DNA from: PALSA-129 sp050014595
GTDB taxonomy: Bacteria > Acidobacteriota > Terriglobia > Bryobacterales > Bryobacteraceae
Assembly (NCBI GenBank): GCA_050014595.1
Contig: JBEKDA010000008.1
Location: forward strand, 124,001-188,000
Length of the DNA: 64,000 nt
Direction of reading: 5' to 3'
Under the pieces are notes generated by a model. It was not told the origin of the DNA. It saw only the letters and a program-made list of their open reading frames with translations, and ran no database searches. This document shows, piece after piece, positions 45,053 through 53,851 of the stretch; the stretch's first letter is position 1, and every line of letters starts with the position of its first letter. Made by a program: the position numbers and the translations under genes.

Positions 45053-46489
45053 ATGGCAACTGCACTGGTTATTCAAGGCGCCGCAACGGAGACCCGGCAG
45101 CGTCCCTGCTTCACCGGGTCGGTGATGGCGGTCTCGGATCTTGCGGCTATCGCGGGAACCATCGCGTTGGCCGTGATGGTGAGACAGATCTTTCGCGGAA
45201 ACTTCGATCTGGGCGTATATTGGCGCCTGTGGCCGCTGCTGGGCTTATTCCCCGCGGCCTACGCACTGTTCGGGTTATATCCGGGGGTGGTGTTGAGCCC
45301 GGTGGCGGAGTTGAGAACCACCAGTTATGCAACCACGCTGGTCTTCCTGGTGCTGGGAGCGCTTACGTTCCTGTTGCGCAATCCCAGTGCATACTCCCGT
45401 CTGGCTTTCTTCGGCGCCTGGGTGGCCTGCCTGGTGGTGGTGCCGGTGCTGCGTTCCGTGGTACGCGCGGCGGTGGCGGACCAGCCGTGGTGGGGATACC
45501 GGGTGGTGGTGCTGGGGGCCAGCGGGCCAGGCGAGGCGATTCTCCGCAAGCTGGCCCGGCATCCGGAGATTGGCCTGCGGCCGGTGGCGGTGTTCGACGA
45601 CAACGTGCCTCGGGGAACGGTGTTACATGGGATCACGGTGCGGGGACCCATCTCCAGCGCGCCGGCATTCGCCAAGTGCGCCAATATCACGCGAGCGATT
45701 GTGGCTTTGCAGGATGTGCCCATGCCGGATATGGTCGCGCTGCTGGATATGCACGCACAGACGTTTTCGAGGGTGTTCGTGGTCCCCAAGCTGCTCGGCC
45801 TGTCTTCGATTGGGGTTGAGACCAGGGACTTGAGCCGCGTGCTGGCCCTGGAAATGCGGAAGAATCTGCTGATGGCCGGTCCCCGCACCGCCAAGCGGCT
45901 GCTGGACCTGGCATTCTCCTTGCTGTTGCTGGTGTGTCTGTCGCCACTGCTGGCACTGATCGCCTTGCTGACCAAGCTGGAATCGCCCGGCAAGGTTCTC
46001 TACCGGCAAAGCCGCGTAGGTCTGGATTGCGAGAAATTCTCGGTGTGGAAATTCCGCACCATGCGGGTGAATTCGGAGCAGATGCTGGCCGGCTACCTGG
46101 CGAAGAACCCGGAAGCGGCGGAAGAATGGCGGCGCGACCAGAAACTGAAAAACGATCCGCGCGTCACCAGGCTGGGCCGCATTCTGCGCAAAGCCAGCCT
46201 GGATGAGCTCCCCCAGTTGCTCAACGTGGTGCGCGGTGAGATGAGCCTGGTGGGGCCGCGGCCCATCGTAGATAGCGAGATTCAGAAGTACGGCAGCTCC
46301 TTCGCCCTGTATCGTCAGGTGATTCCAGGGCTGACGGGCTTGTGGCAGGTTTCGGGCCGGAACGAGCGCTCCTACGATGAGCGAGTGGAATTGGATACCT
46401 ATTACGTGCGAAACTGGTCGCCCTGGCTGGATATTTACCTCCTGGCGCGCACCATTAAGGTGGTGGTTACGGGATATGGCGCGTATTAG
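45053..46489 (+). CDS. WbaP-type undecaprenyl-phosphate sugar phosphotransferase
   Basis: 478-aa initiating enzyme that moves a sugar-1-phosphate from a nucleotide sugar to undecaprenyl phosphate. About four N-terminal transmembrane helices (to ~residue 140), a CoA-binding-like Rossmann segment YRVVVLGASGPGEAILRKLA, then the bacterial sugar transferase domain: helix LLDLAFSLLLLVCLSPLLAL, KFRTMRVNS, LGRILRKASLDELPQLLNV, GEMSLVGPRPIV and GLTGLWQVSGRNE. AGGAG precedes the ATG at 45053. Starts repeat-unit assembly for the flippase and polymerase. Confidence 0.93.
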   Translation: MATALVIQGAATETRQRPCFTGSVMAVSDLAAIAGTIALAVMVRQIFRGNFDLGVYWRLWPLLGLFPAAYALFGLYPGVVLSPVAELRTTSYATTLVFLVLGALTFLLRNPSAYSRLAFFGAWVACLVVVPVLRSVVRAAVADQPWWGYRVVVLGASGPGEAILRKLARHPEIGLRPVAVFDDNVPRGTVLHGITVRGPISSAPAFAKCANITRAIVALQDVPMPDMVALLDMHAQTFSRVFVVPKLLGLSSIGVETRDLSRVLALEMRKNLLMAGPRTAKRLLDLAFSLLLLVCLSPLLALIALLTKLESPGKVLYRQSRVGLDCEKFSVWKFRTMRVNSEQMLAGYLAKNPEAAEEWRRDQKLKNDPRVTRLGRILRKASLDELPQLLNVVRGEMSLVGPRPIVDSEIQKYGSSFALYRQVIPGLTGLWQVSGRNERSYDERVELDTYYVRNWSPWLDIYLLARTIKVVVTGYGAY

Positions 46490-47771
46490 CAAGCTGGGAG
46501 CATTCACGGCGGTGCTGCTGGGGTGCCTGCACCCGGCGCAGAGCGCGGTGTACTACGTGGACCACACCGGCGGCTCGGATGGCAACAGTGGAACAGCCAC
46601 GACGGTCGCCTGGCAGAGCCTGGCGCGGATCCGTCAGACGCATTTGAATCCCGGGGATTTCGTGCTGCTCAAGCGGGGCGAGACGTGGGGAGAACAGTTG
46701 CAGATCAATGCATCGGGCAGCGACGGGGCGCCCATCACCTTCGGCGCCTACGGGACGGGAAATATGCCCGCCATCGACGGGACGAACTTAACGCTGGCCG
46801 CACAAACCGGCCTGGTGAACGCGAGTGCGCGCTCCTACCTGGTGCTGAACGGCCTGGAGGTGCGCAACTCCCAGCGCGATGGCGTAGTGCCGTACATGGC
46901 GAACTTCCTGGCGATCCGGAACTGCCGGATTCACGACAACCAGTTCAACGGCATTCTGGCGTTCAACGGAAACAACACCACCATCGAAGATTCGGAGATT
47001 TACGCCAACAGCCTGGACCTCACGAACAGCTACGCGGGTATCCTGATCGATGGCAACGGCGGCCCGCAGGCGGGATTTCTGATCTCCAACAATTACATTC
47101 ACGACAACATCGGCGGCCAAGGGTGGCAGAGCGCGAACGGGATCTACCTGGGCCACACCGGCTCCAACATTCCAAACCTCGCCAACGTGGTGATCGCCGG
47201 CAATGACATCTCGCGCAACGGCAATCCCAACCAGAACCAGGCGGGGCGCGGGATTTCGGGCAGTTTCACGGGCGATGTGAGCGTCACCGGGAACACCGTC
47301 TCGCGCAACGCTTCGGCGGGGATCTACCTGGGAGATGTGGGACTGGTTCTCACCATCAACATCTCGCAGAACGTTTTCTACGATAACGCGCTTCGCCAGT
47401 TTGGAGGCATCACCGGCGGGAGCGCGCTGGCGACTCAGAACCTGCTGCTTGTGGACAACCCAAACATCACGGGGATGGGCGCGGAGATCGGCGGAACGGG
47501 GCCGTGGACGCTGGTGAACAACATGTTTGCCTTCACCACCCAGACCAGCGACGCCTATCGCGGCTTTATTCGCATTAACAATCCGGAGCAGGACAGTCTG
47601 CTGCAATCGGACTACAACACATTCTATTCGGCGGGCCCCAACCGCTGGCTGCCATCCAACGGCGCCGTGCTGTCGTTTGCCGCATGGCAGGCGGCCGGAT
47701 ACGACGCCCACAGTGCTAATCCAAGGCTGGCCGCGTACGACGCCCCAAGTGTCAATCCGAGGCGACAATGA
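46476..47771 (+). CDS. secreted right-handed parallel beta-helix protein
   Basis: 431-aa exported protein: signal peptide LGAFTAVLLGCLHPAQSA, YYVDHTGGSDGNSGT at the mature N-terminus, then repeated beta-helix coils with N-rich turns (IRNCRIHDNQFNGILAFNGN, ISNNYIHDN, VVIAGNDISRNGN, VSVTGNTVSRNASAGIYL). The fold is that of pectate lyase-like or polysaccharide-modifying proteins; here it may be a lyase or epimerase of the exported polymer, as AlgE/AlgG-like proteins are in other clusters. Overlaps the WbaP gene by 14 bases and the deacetylase gene by ATGA. Confidence 0.78.
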   Translation: MARISKLGAFTAVLLGCLHPAQSAVYYVDHTGGSDGNSGTATTVAWQSLARIRQTHLNPGDFVLLKRGETWGEQLQINASGSDGAPITFGAYGTGNMPAIDGTNLTLAAQTGLVNASARSYLVLNGLEVRNSQRDGVVPYMANFLAIRNCRIHDNQFNGILAFNGNNTTIEDSEIYANSLDLTNSYAGILIDGNGGPQAGFLISNNYIHDNIGGQGWQSANGIYLGHTGSNIPNLANVVIAGNDISRNGNPNQNQAGRGISGSFTGDVSVTGNTVSRNASAGIYLGDVGLVLTINISQNVFYDNALRQFGGITGGSALATQNLLLVDNPNITGMGAEIGGTGPWTLVNNMFAFTTQTSDAYRGFIRINNPEQDSLLQSDYNTFYSAGPNRWLPSNGAVLSFAAWQAAGYDAHSANPRLAAYDAPSVNPRRQ

Positions 47772-48691
47772 ACGCTTATCGGGGAACCGGACAATTGGAA
47801 AGAGCTGCCTTCACGGTGAGTCTCGATTTCGAGCTGATGTGGGGCACCAAAGATCGCCCGTACGGCGAGTCCTTCCGGAAACTCTGCGAGATCGAACGGC
47901 GCGAGGTGGTGGACCGGCTGCTCGGTTTGCTCACCGCGTACGGCATTCGCGCGACGTGGGGCGTGGTGGGCAACCTGTTTCTCAAGAAGGACCACGAAGA
48001 CCCACTGCTGTACGGCTCCGAGCTTATCGAGAAAATCCGCCGCTGCCCGGTGCGGCAGGAAATTGGCTCGCACACCATGACGCACGCCGTTCTGGGCTCG
48101 CCCGACTGCACGGCGGCGATGGCGGAGCGCGAACTGGGCGATTGGGCGCGCGTGGCGCGCGCCAATGCTGTGGGTTTTCAAACGCTCATCCTGCCGCGAA
48201 ACTGCATCGGGCACCTGGATATCGCCAGGCGCCATGGTTTCCGCTGCTACCGCGGAGAAGAGCCGGTCTGGTACGAGTCGCAACCGCGGGTGGTGCGGCG
48301 GTTCGGCCACCTGCTGGAGATTCTTTCCGCGCGCACGCCGGTCTGCGTGATGCCGCAAGAAAACCAGGGGATGTGGAGCATTCCCGGTTCCATGCTGTAC
48401 ACGCCGGCCTTCGGGCTGCGGCGCTACCTGCCGGTATGGCTTCGGGTGCTGAGGGCCAACCGTGGATTGAACGCGGCCCTGCGCCAGAAGCGCTTGTTTC
48501 ACCTCTGGTTCCACCCCACGGACCTGACACGCCGCACGGAGGCGATGCTGGACGGGTTGCGCCAGATCTTTGAGCGCGCGGCGAGCCTGCGCGACGCGGG
48601 CCAACTGGACATTCTTCCCATGCGAGATTTGATTCCCGCCGATGTGGAAAGCGGAGAGCAGGACAATGCCGACGTCCTCAGCAACCCGTGA
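47768..48691 (+). CDS. polysaccharide deacetylase (NodB homology)
   Basis: 307-aa protein. FTVSLDFELMWG carries the NodB aspartate pair; IGSHTMTHAVLG gives the metal-binding H-x3-H; LILPRNCIGHLDIARRHGF is the later arginine/hydrophobic motif; RLFHLWFHPTDL ends the barrel. No signal peptide. Start is ATGA-coupled to the beta-helix gene. The operon thus has two deacetylase-type genes of different subfamilies, suggesting a partly deacetylated amino-sugar polymer. Confidence 0.85.
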   Translation: MNAYRGTGQLERAAFTVSLDFELMWGTKDRPYGESFRKLCEIERREVVDRLLGLLTAYGIRATWGVVGNLFLKKDHEDPLLYGSELIEKIRRCPVRQEIGSHTMTHAVLGSPDCTAAMAERELGDWARVARANAVGFQTLILPRNCIGHLDIARRHGFRCYRGEEPVWYESQPRVVRRFGHLLEILSARTPVCVMPQENQGMWSIPGSMLYTPAFGLRRYLPVWLRVLRANRGLNAALRQKRLFHLWFHPTDLTRRTEAMLDGLRQIFERAASLRDAGQLDILPMRDLIPADVESGEQDNADVLSNP

Positions 48692-49275
48692 TCATTTCGA
48701 GCGGACAGCGGCGTTCTGGCGGGACGTCTACGGCTCGCCGAGCGTGGAGGGTGCGGTGTATGCCGCGCGGCAGCGGAAAGCGCTGGCGCTGGTGGATGGC
48801 CTGAAGCTGGGACCCGGTGCAAAGGCCATCGGAACTGCTGCGGGTGCTGCGTCCGGGCGGGCATCTGATTCTGAGCGCAACCAACCGCTGGTCTCTCCAA
48901 CGGGTGATGGATCCCTGGTTCAACCCGTTATGGGCGCCTCTCAAGAATTGGATGCGCCAGCAGGCGCATGTGGGGAACGGGGCTTATGCGCGCACTCATT
49001 CTTCCAGGGACATGGATCGATTGCTGAGGTTCGCCGGTCTGAAGAGGGGCGAATGCTTCACTACGGGGTTCGGCCCGTTCACCTTTTTCAAACACAAGCT
49101 CTTTCGGGGGGCGGCCGGAGCGTGGCTTCATGAACACCTCGAGCGCATGGCCGACGGGGGCTGGCATGTGCTGGCGCGGCGCGGCTATGCGTGCCTGGTT
49201 CAGGCTCAGAAGCCGGCGAGCCAACCGGACAGCGGCGGCAGAAAGGACGAATACAGTGACACCCAGGCGGCCTGA
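48666..49275 (+). pseudogene. SAM methyltransferase broken by internal deletion and frameshift
   Basis: The 5' part (ATG at 48666, GGAG upstream, overlapping the deacetylase by 26 bases) encodes an N-terminal TRDHFERTAAFWRDVYGSPS up to GLKLGPGA, where a class I methyltransferase should continue into its GxGxG SAM loop. Instead the sequence jumps near base 48820, in another frame, to ELLRVLRPGGHLILSATNRW, the beta-5 region normally ~100 residues later, and then runs intact to 49275 (FGPFTFFKHKLFRGAAGAWL). The SAM-binding core is missing, so the product should be inactive. Confidence 0.75.
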
Positions 49276-49927
49276 CGAACTCCAACCGGTATTAAAGGGC
49301 GAATCTCTCGCGGACCTGATCGCGCGGCAGCCGCCGCGCGTCGAGCAGGTGGTGGATGCCGCCGCGGATATCGCTAAAGAAATGGCTTTGATGCACCGCC
49401 AGGGATTGGCGTACGGCAGGCTGGAATCGCGCCACATCCGGATCTCCGGCGGCCGCGCATCCCTCGCGCCAGTGGAACCGGCGGTTGACGGCCGGGCGGC
49501 GGACGATGTCCGGGATTTCGGTGTGTGGCTGCGAGGGCTGGTGCAGGCGCTGCCGGAGGAGTCCGGCGACAGGCGGCGAATCGCGCTGGGTGAGATCGCC
49601 GGCCGGTATCTCCAACCCGAAAGCCTGCCGGTCTTGACACAGATGAAGAAGGCGGCGATGGCGTTCGCTCTGCTGCGCGTCACTTCGCACCGCATAGCCG
49701 CCCCTGAAGCGGCGCCGGTGAGCGTGAGTGCGCCGGCGGCGCCGGCCAAAAGCCCTCGCCAGGGGAAAGTGCTGCTGTTGGTGCGGGTGGTTTCCGCGGC
49801 GGACAGAGACGAGACCGCGGATGCAAAGATGGAAGCGCCGTCGCGCAGGGCGCCCTGGTACGCGGCGGCGATTGTCGTTACGGGCTTTGTGGGCGCCCTG
49901 TTTTATTTCATGAGGGGAATTCTATGA
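49256..49927 (+). CDS. membrane-anchored kinase-like (pseudokinase) protein
   Basis: 223-aa protein. Residues ~10-110 resemble the C-lobe part of a Ser/Thr kinase: GESLADLIARQPP, then DIAKEMALMHRQGLAYGRLE and DDVRDFGVWLRGLVQAL. The HRD catalytic loop position reads YGRLESRH without the catalytic Asp, and no glycine loop or VAIK lysine is seen, so it is at most a pseudokinase. One transmembrane helix at the C-terminus (YAAAIVVTGFVGALFYFM). GTG start with AAAGGA, overlapping the broken methyltransferase; coupled to the next gene by ATGA. Role in polymer assembly unknown. Confidence 0.5.
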   Translation: MTPRRPDELQPVLKGESLADLIARQPPRVEQVVDAAADIAKEMALMHRQGLAYGRLESRHIRISGGRASLAPVEPAVDGRAADDVRDFGVWLRGLVQALPEESGDRRRIALGEIAGRYLQPESLPVLTQMKKAAMAFALLRVTSHRIAAPEAAPVSVSAPAAPAKSPRQGKVLLLVRVVSAADRDETADAKMEAPSRRAPWYAAAIVVTGFVGALFYFMRGIL

Positions 49928-51456
49928 ATACCTACTCGGCCATCGCACAACGGGAAGATCTCATCACCATCGCTCCGGCGCTTCCATCGTTCGCTACGGT
50001 CCGGCCGGCGCCCCCATCGGGCCGCCCGCCGGGCGCCAACCTGGCTGCGTTCTGGGAAGCGCGCGGGCTCCGTGTTTTTGAGAGGAACGGCGTGCTGTGG
50101 GGCCAGTACAAGGGGGGATTCTTCACCAGCCTGCCGTTCCACCTGCACCTGGATCCGGACGCGGACGAGATACGGGCGATTCTGCGCAAGAGCCGGGTGC
50201 GCGGGCTGCGGTTCCCTTCGAGCCACCTGCCCGGCAGGCGCGCCGGGATGTATGTGGCCAACCCCGCTACATTCGGTATCCAGTCCATCTCGCGGCGGCA
50301 GCGCAGCCATGTGAATCACGGCCTGCGGGTCTGTGAATTCCGCACGGTGACGCGGGACGAACTCCTCTCCGAGGGAATCGAACTCAATCGCGACACCATG
50401 CAGAGGCAAGGGCGCGCGGACGTGAATTTCCTGGAGCCGGCGCGGTGGGCGGCATTCGTGGGTGCGGTAGAAAAAACGCCGGGGATGACGGTCGATGGCG
50501 CTTACGTGGACGGGCGTCTCTCCGCGTACATCATTTCGTGCCGCGAGGGCGAGTGGATGCACCTGATCTACAAAATGTCGCGCGCGGCCGACCTGGAACA
50601 CTATCCCAACCACGCGCTCGATTTCATGATTGTGAAAGAGGCGGCGAAAGACCCCGGGATTCGATACGTGGGCAATGGGTTCACTTCCGTACTGGACAAC
50701 GAGGGCCTGGACCGCTACAAAAGGCAAATGGGGTACGAGATTGCGGAACACAACCTCTGCCTGCATTTCCACCCGGCGTTGGCCCCCGGGCTTTCCAGCA
50801 AGGTGGCAGTCTGCCTGGCGAACGGCGTGCAAAAAATGCTGCCCGGGAACCATCGCGTGGAGTACATCGCCACGGTAATCAAAGGCGCGCATGACAGCCG
50901 GCCGAAAAAGAAAGAAGAGATTTCAGCGTCGGAGGATTCGTGCCAACAGGAAGAGGCCTTGGGTTTCTCGCGCCTGCTGCGGCCGGCCGCGGCGTTTCCC
51001 ATCCTGCGCGCTTTCCAGATGCTCAAGAAAGGCGGGGTGAAGGCGACGGTGGTGCGCGGCGCGGATTACGCTGGCCGCAAGCTCCTCGGCCGCGGCAAGA
51101 AGAGCGGCGCGGGCGTTCGGCCCCTGGGGCCGGACGAGGTGTTGCGTCTGGAGCCGGGCGAGCTGGTGGAGGTGAAGTCGCTGCAAGAGATCCGGGCGAC
51201 TTTGGATGAGCGCGGCAAGAACCGCGGGTTGCTGTTCACCGACGATATGAAGGGCTACGCCGGGAGGCAATTCCGCGTGTTCAAACGGGTGGAGAGCATC
51301 TTCCTGGAAGAATCCAAACAGCGCCGCACGTTGAAGAACACGGTGCTGCTGGAGGCCGTTTACTGCCCGGGCATTACGTTCCGGTGCGATCGCTCCTGTT
51401 TCCTGTTCTGGAAGGAAGTGTGGCTGCGGCGAGCGACCGCGGTGGAAGAGAAGTAG
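49924..51456 (+). CDS. FemAB/GNAT-like protein with cysteine-containing C-terminal domain
   Basis: 510-aa two-part protein. Residues ~30-325 look GNAT/FemAB-like (FPSSHLPGRRAGMYVAN, RRQRSHVNHGLRVCEF, YPNHALDFMIVKEAAKDP then IRYVGNGFTSVLDNEGLDRY). Residues ~395-505 form a separate domain seen in polysaccharide clusters: LEPGELVEVKSLQEIRATLD, YAGRQFRVFKRVESIF, LKNTVLLEAVYCPG, and CDRSCFLFWKEVWLRRA. That C-terminal segment resembles stand-alone proteins; here it is fused. Last gene of the EPS operon. Function unknown; probably transfers an acyl group to the polymer precursor. Confidence 0.6.
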   Translation: MNTYSAIAQREDLITIAPALPSFATVRPAPPSGRPPGANLAAFWEARGLRVFERNGVLWGQYKGGFFTSLPFHLHLDPDADEIRAILRKSRVRGLRFPSSHLPGRRAGMYVANPATFGIQSISRRQRSHVNHGLRVCEFRTVTRDELLSEGIELNRDTMQRQGRADVNFLEPARWAAFVGAVEKTPGMTVDGAYVDGRLSAYIISCREGEWMHLIYKMSRAADLEHYPNHALDFMIVKEAAKDPGIRYVGNGFTSVLDNEGLDRYKRQMGYEIAEHNLCLHFHPALAPGLSSKVAVCLANGVQKMLPGNHRVEYIATVIKGAHDSRPKKKEEISASEDSCQQEEALGFSRLLRPAAAFPILRAFQMLKKGGVKATVVRGADYAGRKLLGRGKKSGAGVRPLGPDEVLRLEPGELVEVKSLQEIRATLDERGKNRGLLFTDDMKGYAGRQFRVFKRVESIFLEESKQRRTLKNTVLLEAVYCPGITFRCDRSCFLFWKEVWLRRATAVEEK

Positions 51457-51587
51457 CCAGGCGGTAATTGCTTCAGGGGCGCGGCGCACATCGGGCACTA
51501 CGGGCAGTGGATGAAGGCGCGGGGGACACCTCGCGCCTGCGCCACACTTGTGATTCTGCGACACAATGAGTCTTGGGCGAATCGATC

Positions 51588-52331
51588 ATGTCGCGCCGGG
51601 ACGCGCTTGCGCTTTTGGCGGCGGCGGCGGCTCCGGCTTCACGGCGCGCGGTGATCCTGCTGGACGTTCGCACGCGCCGGGTGCTGACGGCGCGGAATTC
51701 CGGGCTGATCGCCCCGCCGGGATCGACGCTGAAGCCGCTGGTGTTTTCGACGTTGCTGCGCGCCAAGAAACTAGATCCTGGCGAGACCTTTGCCTGCACG
51801 GGGCGGCTGGAGATCAGCGGGCGGCGGTTCGATTGTTCGCATCCGCGCATGAACACGCCGATCGATTTGCGGACGGCGCTGGCGTATTCGTGCAACGCAT
51901 TCACGGCGCACGTTGCGGAACGTTTTGAGCCGGGAGAACTGGCGCGGGGGCTCGAACGATTCGGGATCAGCCGGACGCAGGCCGCCGCCACACGTGAGGC
52001 CAGCCAACTGCAGTCACTCGGCGAGGAGCGCGTGCTGGTCAATCCGATGGAGCTGGCGCGGGCTTACCGCCAGATCGCGCTGGGCGGGGAACAGGCGATC
52101 ATCGGCGGACTTACGGACGCGGTAGAGTTCGGGACGGCGCAACGCGCGGCGGTGCCGGGGCTGGCCGTGGCGGGCAAGACGGGCAGCGTCCGTACGGCGG
52201 CCGGGGCGCACATTGCGTGGTTCGCGGGGTTCACCGCGGCCTTGGTAGTGGTGGTGATGTTGCAGGGACGATCTGGCGGAGCGGACGCAGCGCCGGTGGC
52301 GGCTGAAGTGTTGCGAGGGGCGGCGAAGTGA
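51588..52331 (+). CDS. small exported penicillin-binding-type transpeptidase
   Basis: 247-aa serine transpeptidase domain. The three active-site motifs are visible in order: PPGSTLKPL (SxxK), AYSCNAFTA (SxN), and AGKTGSVRTA (KTG). It is about half the size of PBP2/FtsI proteins and has no dimerisation or PASTA domain. The N-terminus MSRRDALALLAAAAAP resembles a Tat signal. A weak ribosome site precedes the ATG at 51588; an in-frame TTG at 51573 is possible. Its stop overlaps the SpoIID gene (GTGA), so the two act together on peptidoglycan. Confidence 0.8.
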   Translation: MSRRDALALLAAAAAPASRRAVILLDVRTRRVLTARNSGLIAPPGSTLKPLVFSTLLRAKKLDPGETFACTGRLEISGRRFDCSHPRMNTPIDLRTALAYSCNAFTAHVAERFEPGELARGLERFGISRTQAAATREASQLQSLGEERVLVNPMELARAYRQIALGGEQAIIGGLTDAVEFGTAQRAAVPGLAVAGKTGSVRTAAGAHIAWFAGFTAALVVVVMLQGRSGGADAAPVAAEVLRGAAK

Positions 52332-53749
52332 GGCGCGCGGTCTTGCTCGGGCTGGTAGTGGCCGCGGCGCTCACGGCGCAAACCTCCTTCAAGGTGCGCG
52401 TGGGAGCCGAGACGGTCATGCTGCCGCTCGAGCGCTACGTAGCGGCGGTGCTGGCTGGAGAAGTGGGTATGTTTCGCTCCGAGGAGGCGTTGAAGGCCAT
52501 GGCGGTGGCGGCGCGCACGTACGCGGTGCGGCTGCGGGGCCGGCACGCCGCGGAGGGCTACGACTTCTGCTCGACCACCCACTGCCAGCACATCGAACTG
52601 CAGGGGATTACGCCGCGCCTGGAGGAAGCGGCGGCGGCCACTATGGGCGAAATGCTCTGGTACGAAGGCAAGCCGGCGTTCACGTGCTATACACGCGATT
52701 GCGGGGGACGCACGGAAGACGGAGCGGCGGTGTGGGATCTGAAGGCGCCATACCTCAAGAGCCACGAGGACCCGTACTGCGCGGCGGCAACATGGCGATG
52801 GGAGGCCAATCCGCGGCAGATCGTGGAGGCGCTGCAGCAATCCCGACTGCGCGCGCCGGAGATGGTGGAGCGCGTGGAGGTGGTCGAGCGCACAGCTTCG
52901 GGGCGCGCGCGGACACTGGCGTTGCGCGGCGCGGGAGAATCCGTCCGGGTGAGCGCGAGCGCGTTCCGGTTTGCGCTGGGCCGCGCATTCGGATGGAACA
53001 CGCTGGAGAGCGACCGGTACGAGATTCACTGGCCGGTGTTCGAAGGGACGGGCTCGGGGCACGGTGTGGGGCTGTGCCAGCGCGGCGCGGAGCAGATGGG
53101 CGCCACTGGGCGGAGCTATCGCGAGATTCTGGCGTTCTACTTTCCGGGCGCGGCGTTGGGGATCACGGGGCGCGGTTTGACGTGGCAGCGGATGGCAGGC
53201 GAGCGCGTCGCGCTGTTTACCACCGAGCCCGCGCGCGACGGCGCGGTGCTGGCGCTGGCGGAGCGGGAACTGCGCGCGGCGGCGGAACGGCTGCACGTCG
53301 AGACGCCGGACAATGTGGAGATACGGGTGTATCCGGATCTCGACAGCTTTCGTAACGCCACGGGCGAGCCGGGTTGGGTGGCGGCGTGGACCGATGGGCG
53401 GCGAGTTCACTTGCAGCCGGTGGCGGTGTTGCGCCAGCACGGTGCGCTGGAATCGACGGTGCGGCACGAGATGCTGCACGTGCTGGTGGAATCGCAGGCA
53501 GCCGCCGGCTTGCCGGCATGGTTTCGCGAAGGACTGGTGGAGTACCTGGCCGGCGGAAGCGCACGCGCGGTGAGAGCCGCGCCTGGGGAGACGGATTCCG
53601 CGATGCGTCAGCGCGCCAGCCCGGCCGAGGCGCGGCGTGCTTACGAGCAGGCGGCCGGCAGGGTCGCGGGACTGGTGGCGCGCTACGGGGAAGCGGCAGT
53701 CTTGGGTTGGGTGAGGAGTGGTTTGCCGGCGGAGGTGAAGGGGAAATGA
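52328..53749 (+). CDS. SpoIID/LytB amidase-enhancer domain fused to gluzincin-like peptidase domain
   Basis: 473-aa exported protein. Signal peptide VLLGLVVAAALTAQT; SpoIID-type lytic-transglycosylase domain (~residues 20-280) with LERYVAAVLAGEVGMFRSEE, AVAARTYAVRLRGRHAAEG, FTCYTRDCGGRTEDG and GSGHGVGLCQRGAEQMG; then a C-terminal domain (~310-470) with VRHEMLHVLVESQ, an HExxH zinc site, and PAWFREGLVEYLAGG, typical of MA-like gluzincins. No sporulation genes are nearby. GTG start coupled to the transpeptidase. The pair could remodel the wall around envelope assemblies. Confidence 0.85.
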   Translation: MRRAVLLGLVVAAALTAQTSFKVRVGAETVMLPLERYVAAVLAGEVGMFRSEEALKAMAVAARTYAVRLRGRHAAEGYDFCSTTHCQHIELQGITPRLEEAAAATMGEMLWYEGKPAFTCYTRDCGGRTEDGAAVWDLKAPYLKSHEDPYCAAATWRWEANPRQIVEALQQSRLRAPEMVERVEVVERTASGRARTLALRGAGESVRVSASAFRFALGRAFGWNTLESDRYEIHWPVFEGTGSGHGVGLCQRGAEQMGATGRSYREILAFYFPGAALGITGRGLTWQRMAGERVALFTTEPARDGAVLALAERELRAAAERLHVETPDNVEIRVYPDLDSFRNATGEPGWVAAWTDGRRVHLQPVAVLRQHGALESTVRHEMLHVLVESQAAAGLPAWFREGLVEYLAGGSARAVRAAPGETDSAMRQRASPAEARRAYEQAAGRVAGLVARYGEAAVLGWVRSGLPAEVKGK

Positions 53750-53810
53750 CGCACGCGCAGGTGCGCATGCCGGGCTTTGTGGGCCTGACCCCCAGCTCCA
53801 GCCAGCTTGA

Positions 53811-53847
53811 GCGCGACCAGAGGGTCGCGCGCGGACGAGGCGTCCGC
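53811..53847. repeat. tandem double hairpin between convergent genes
   Basis: GCGCGACC-AGAG-GGTCGCGC (53811-53830) is followed without spacer by GCGGACG-AGG-CGTCCGC (53831-53847). Both stems are perfect. It lies between the convergent SpoIID and cysteine desulfurase genes and could act as a bidirectional terminator, although there is no T-run. Architecture equals that of 1340-1373 and 56717-56750, with different sequence. Confidence 0.7.
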
Positions 53848-53851
53848 CGCA

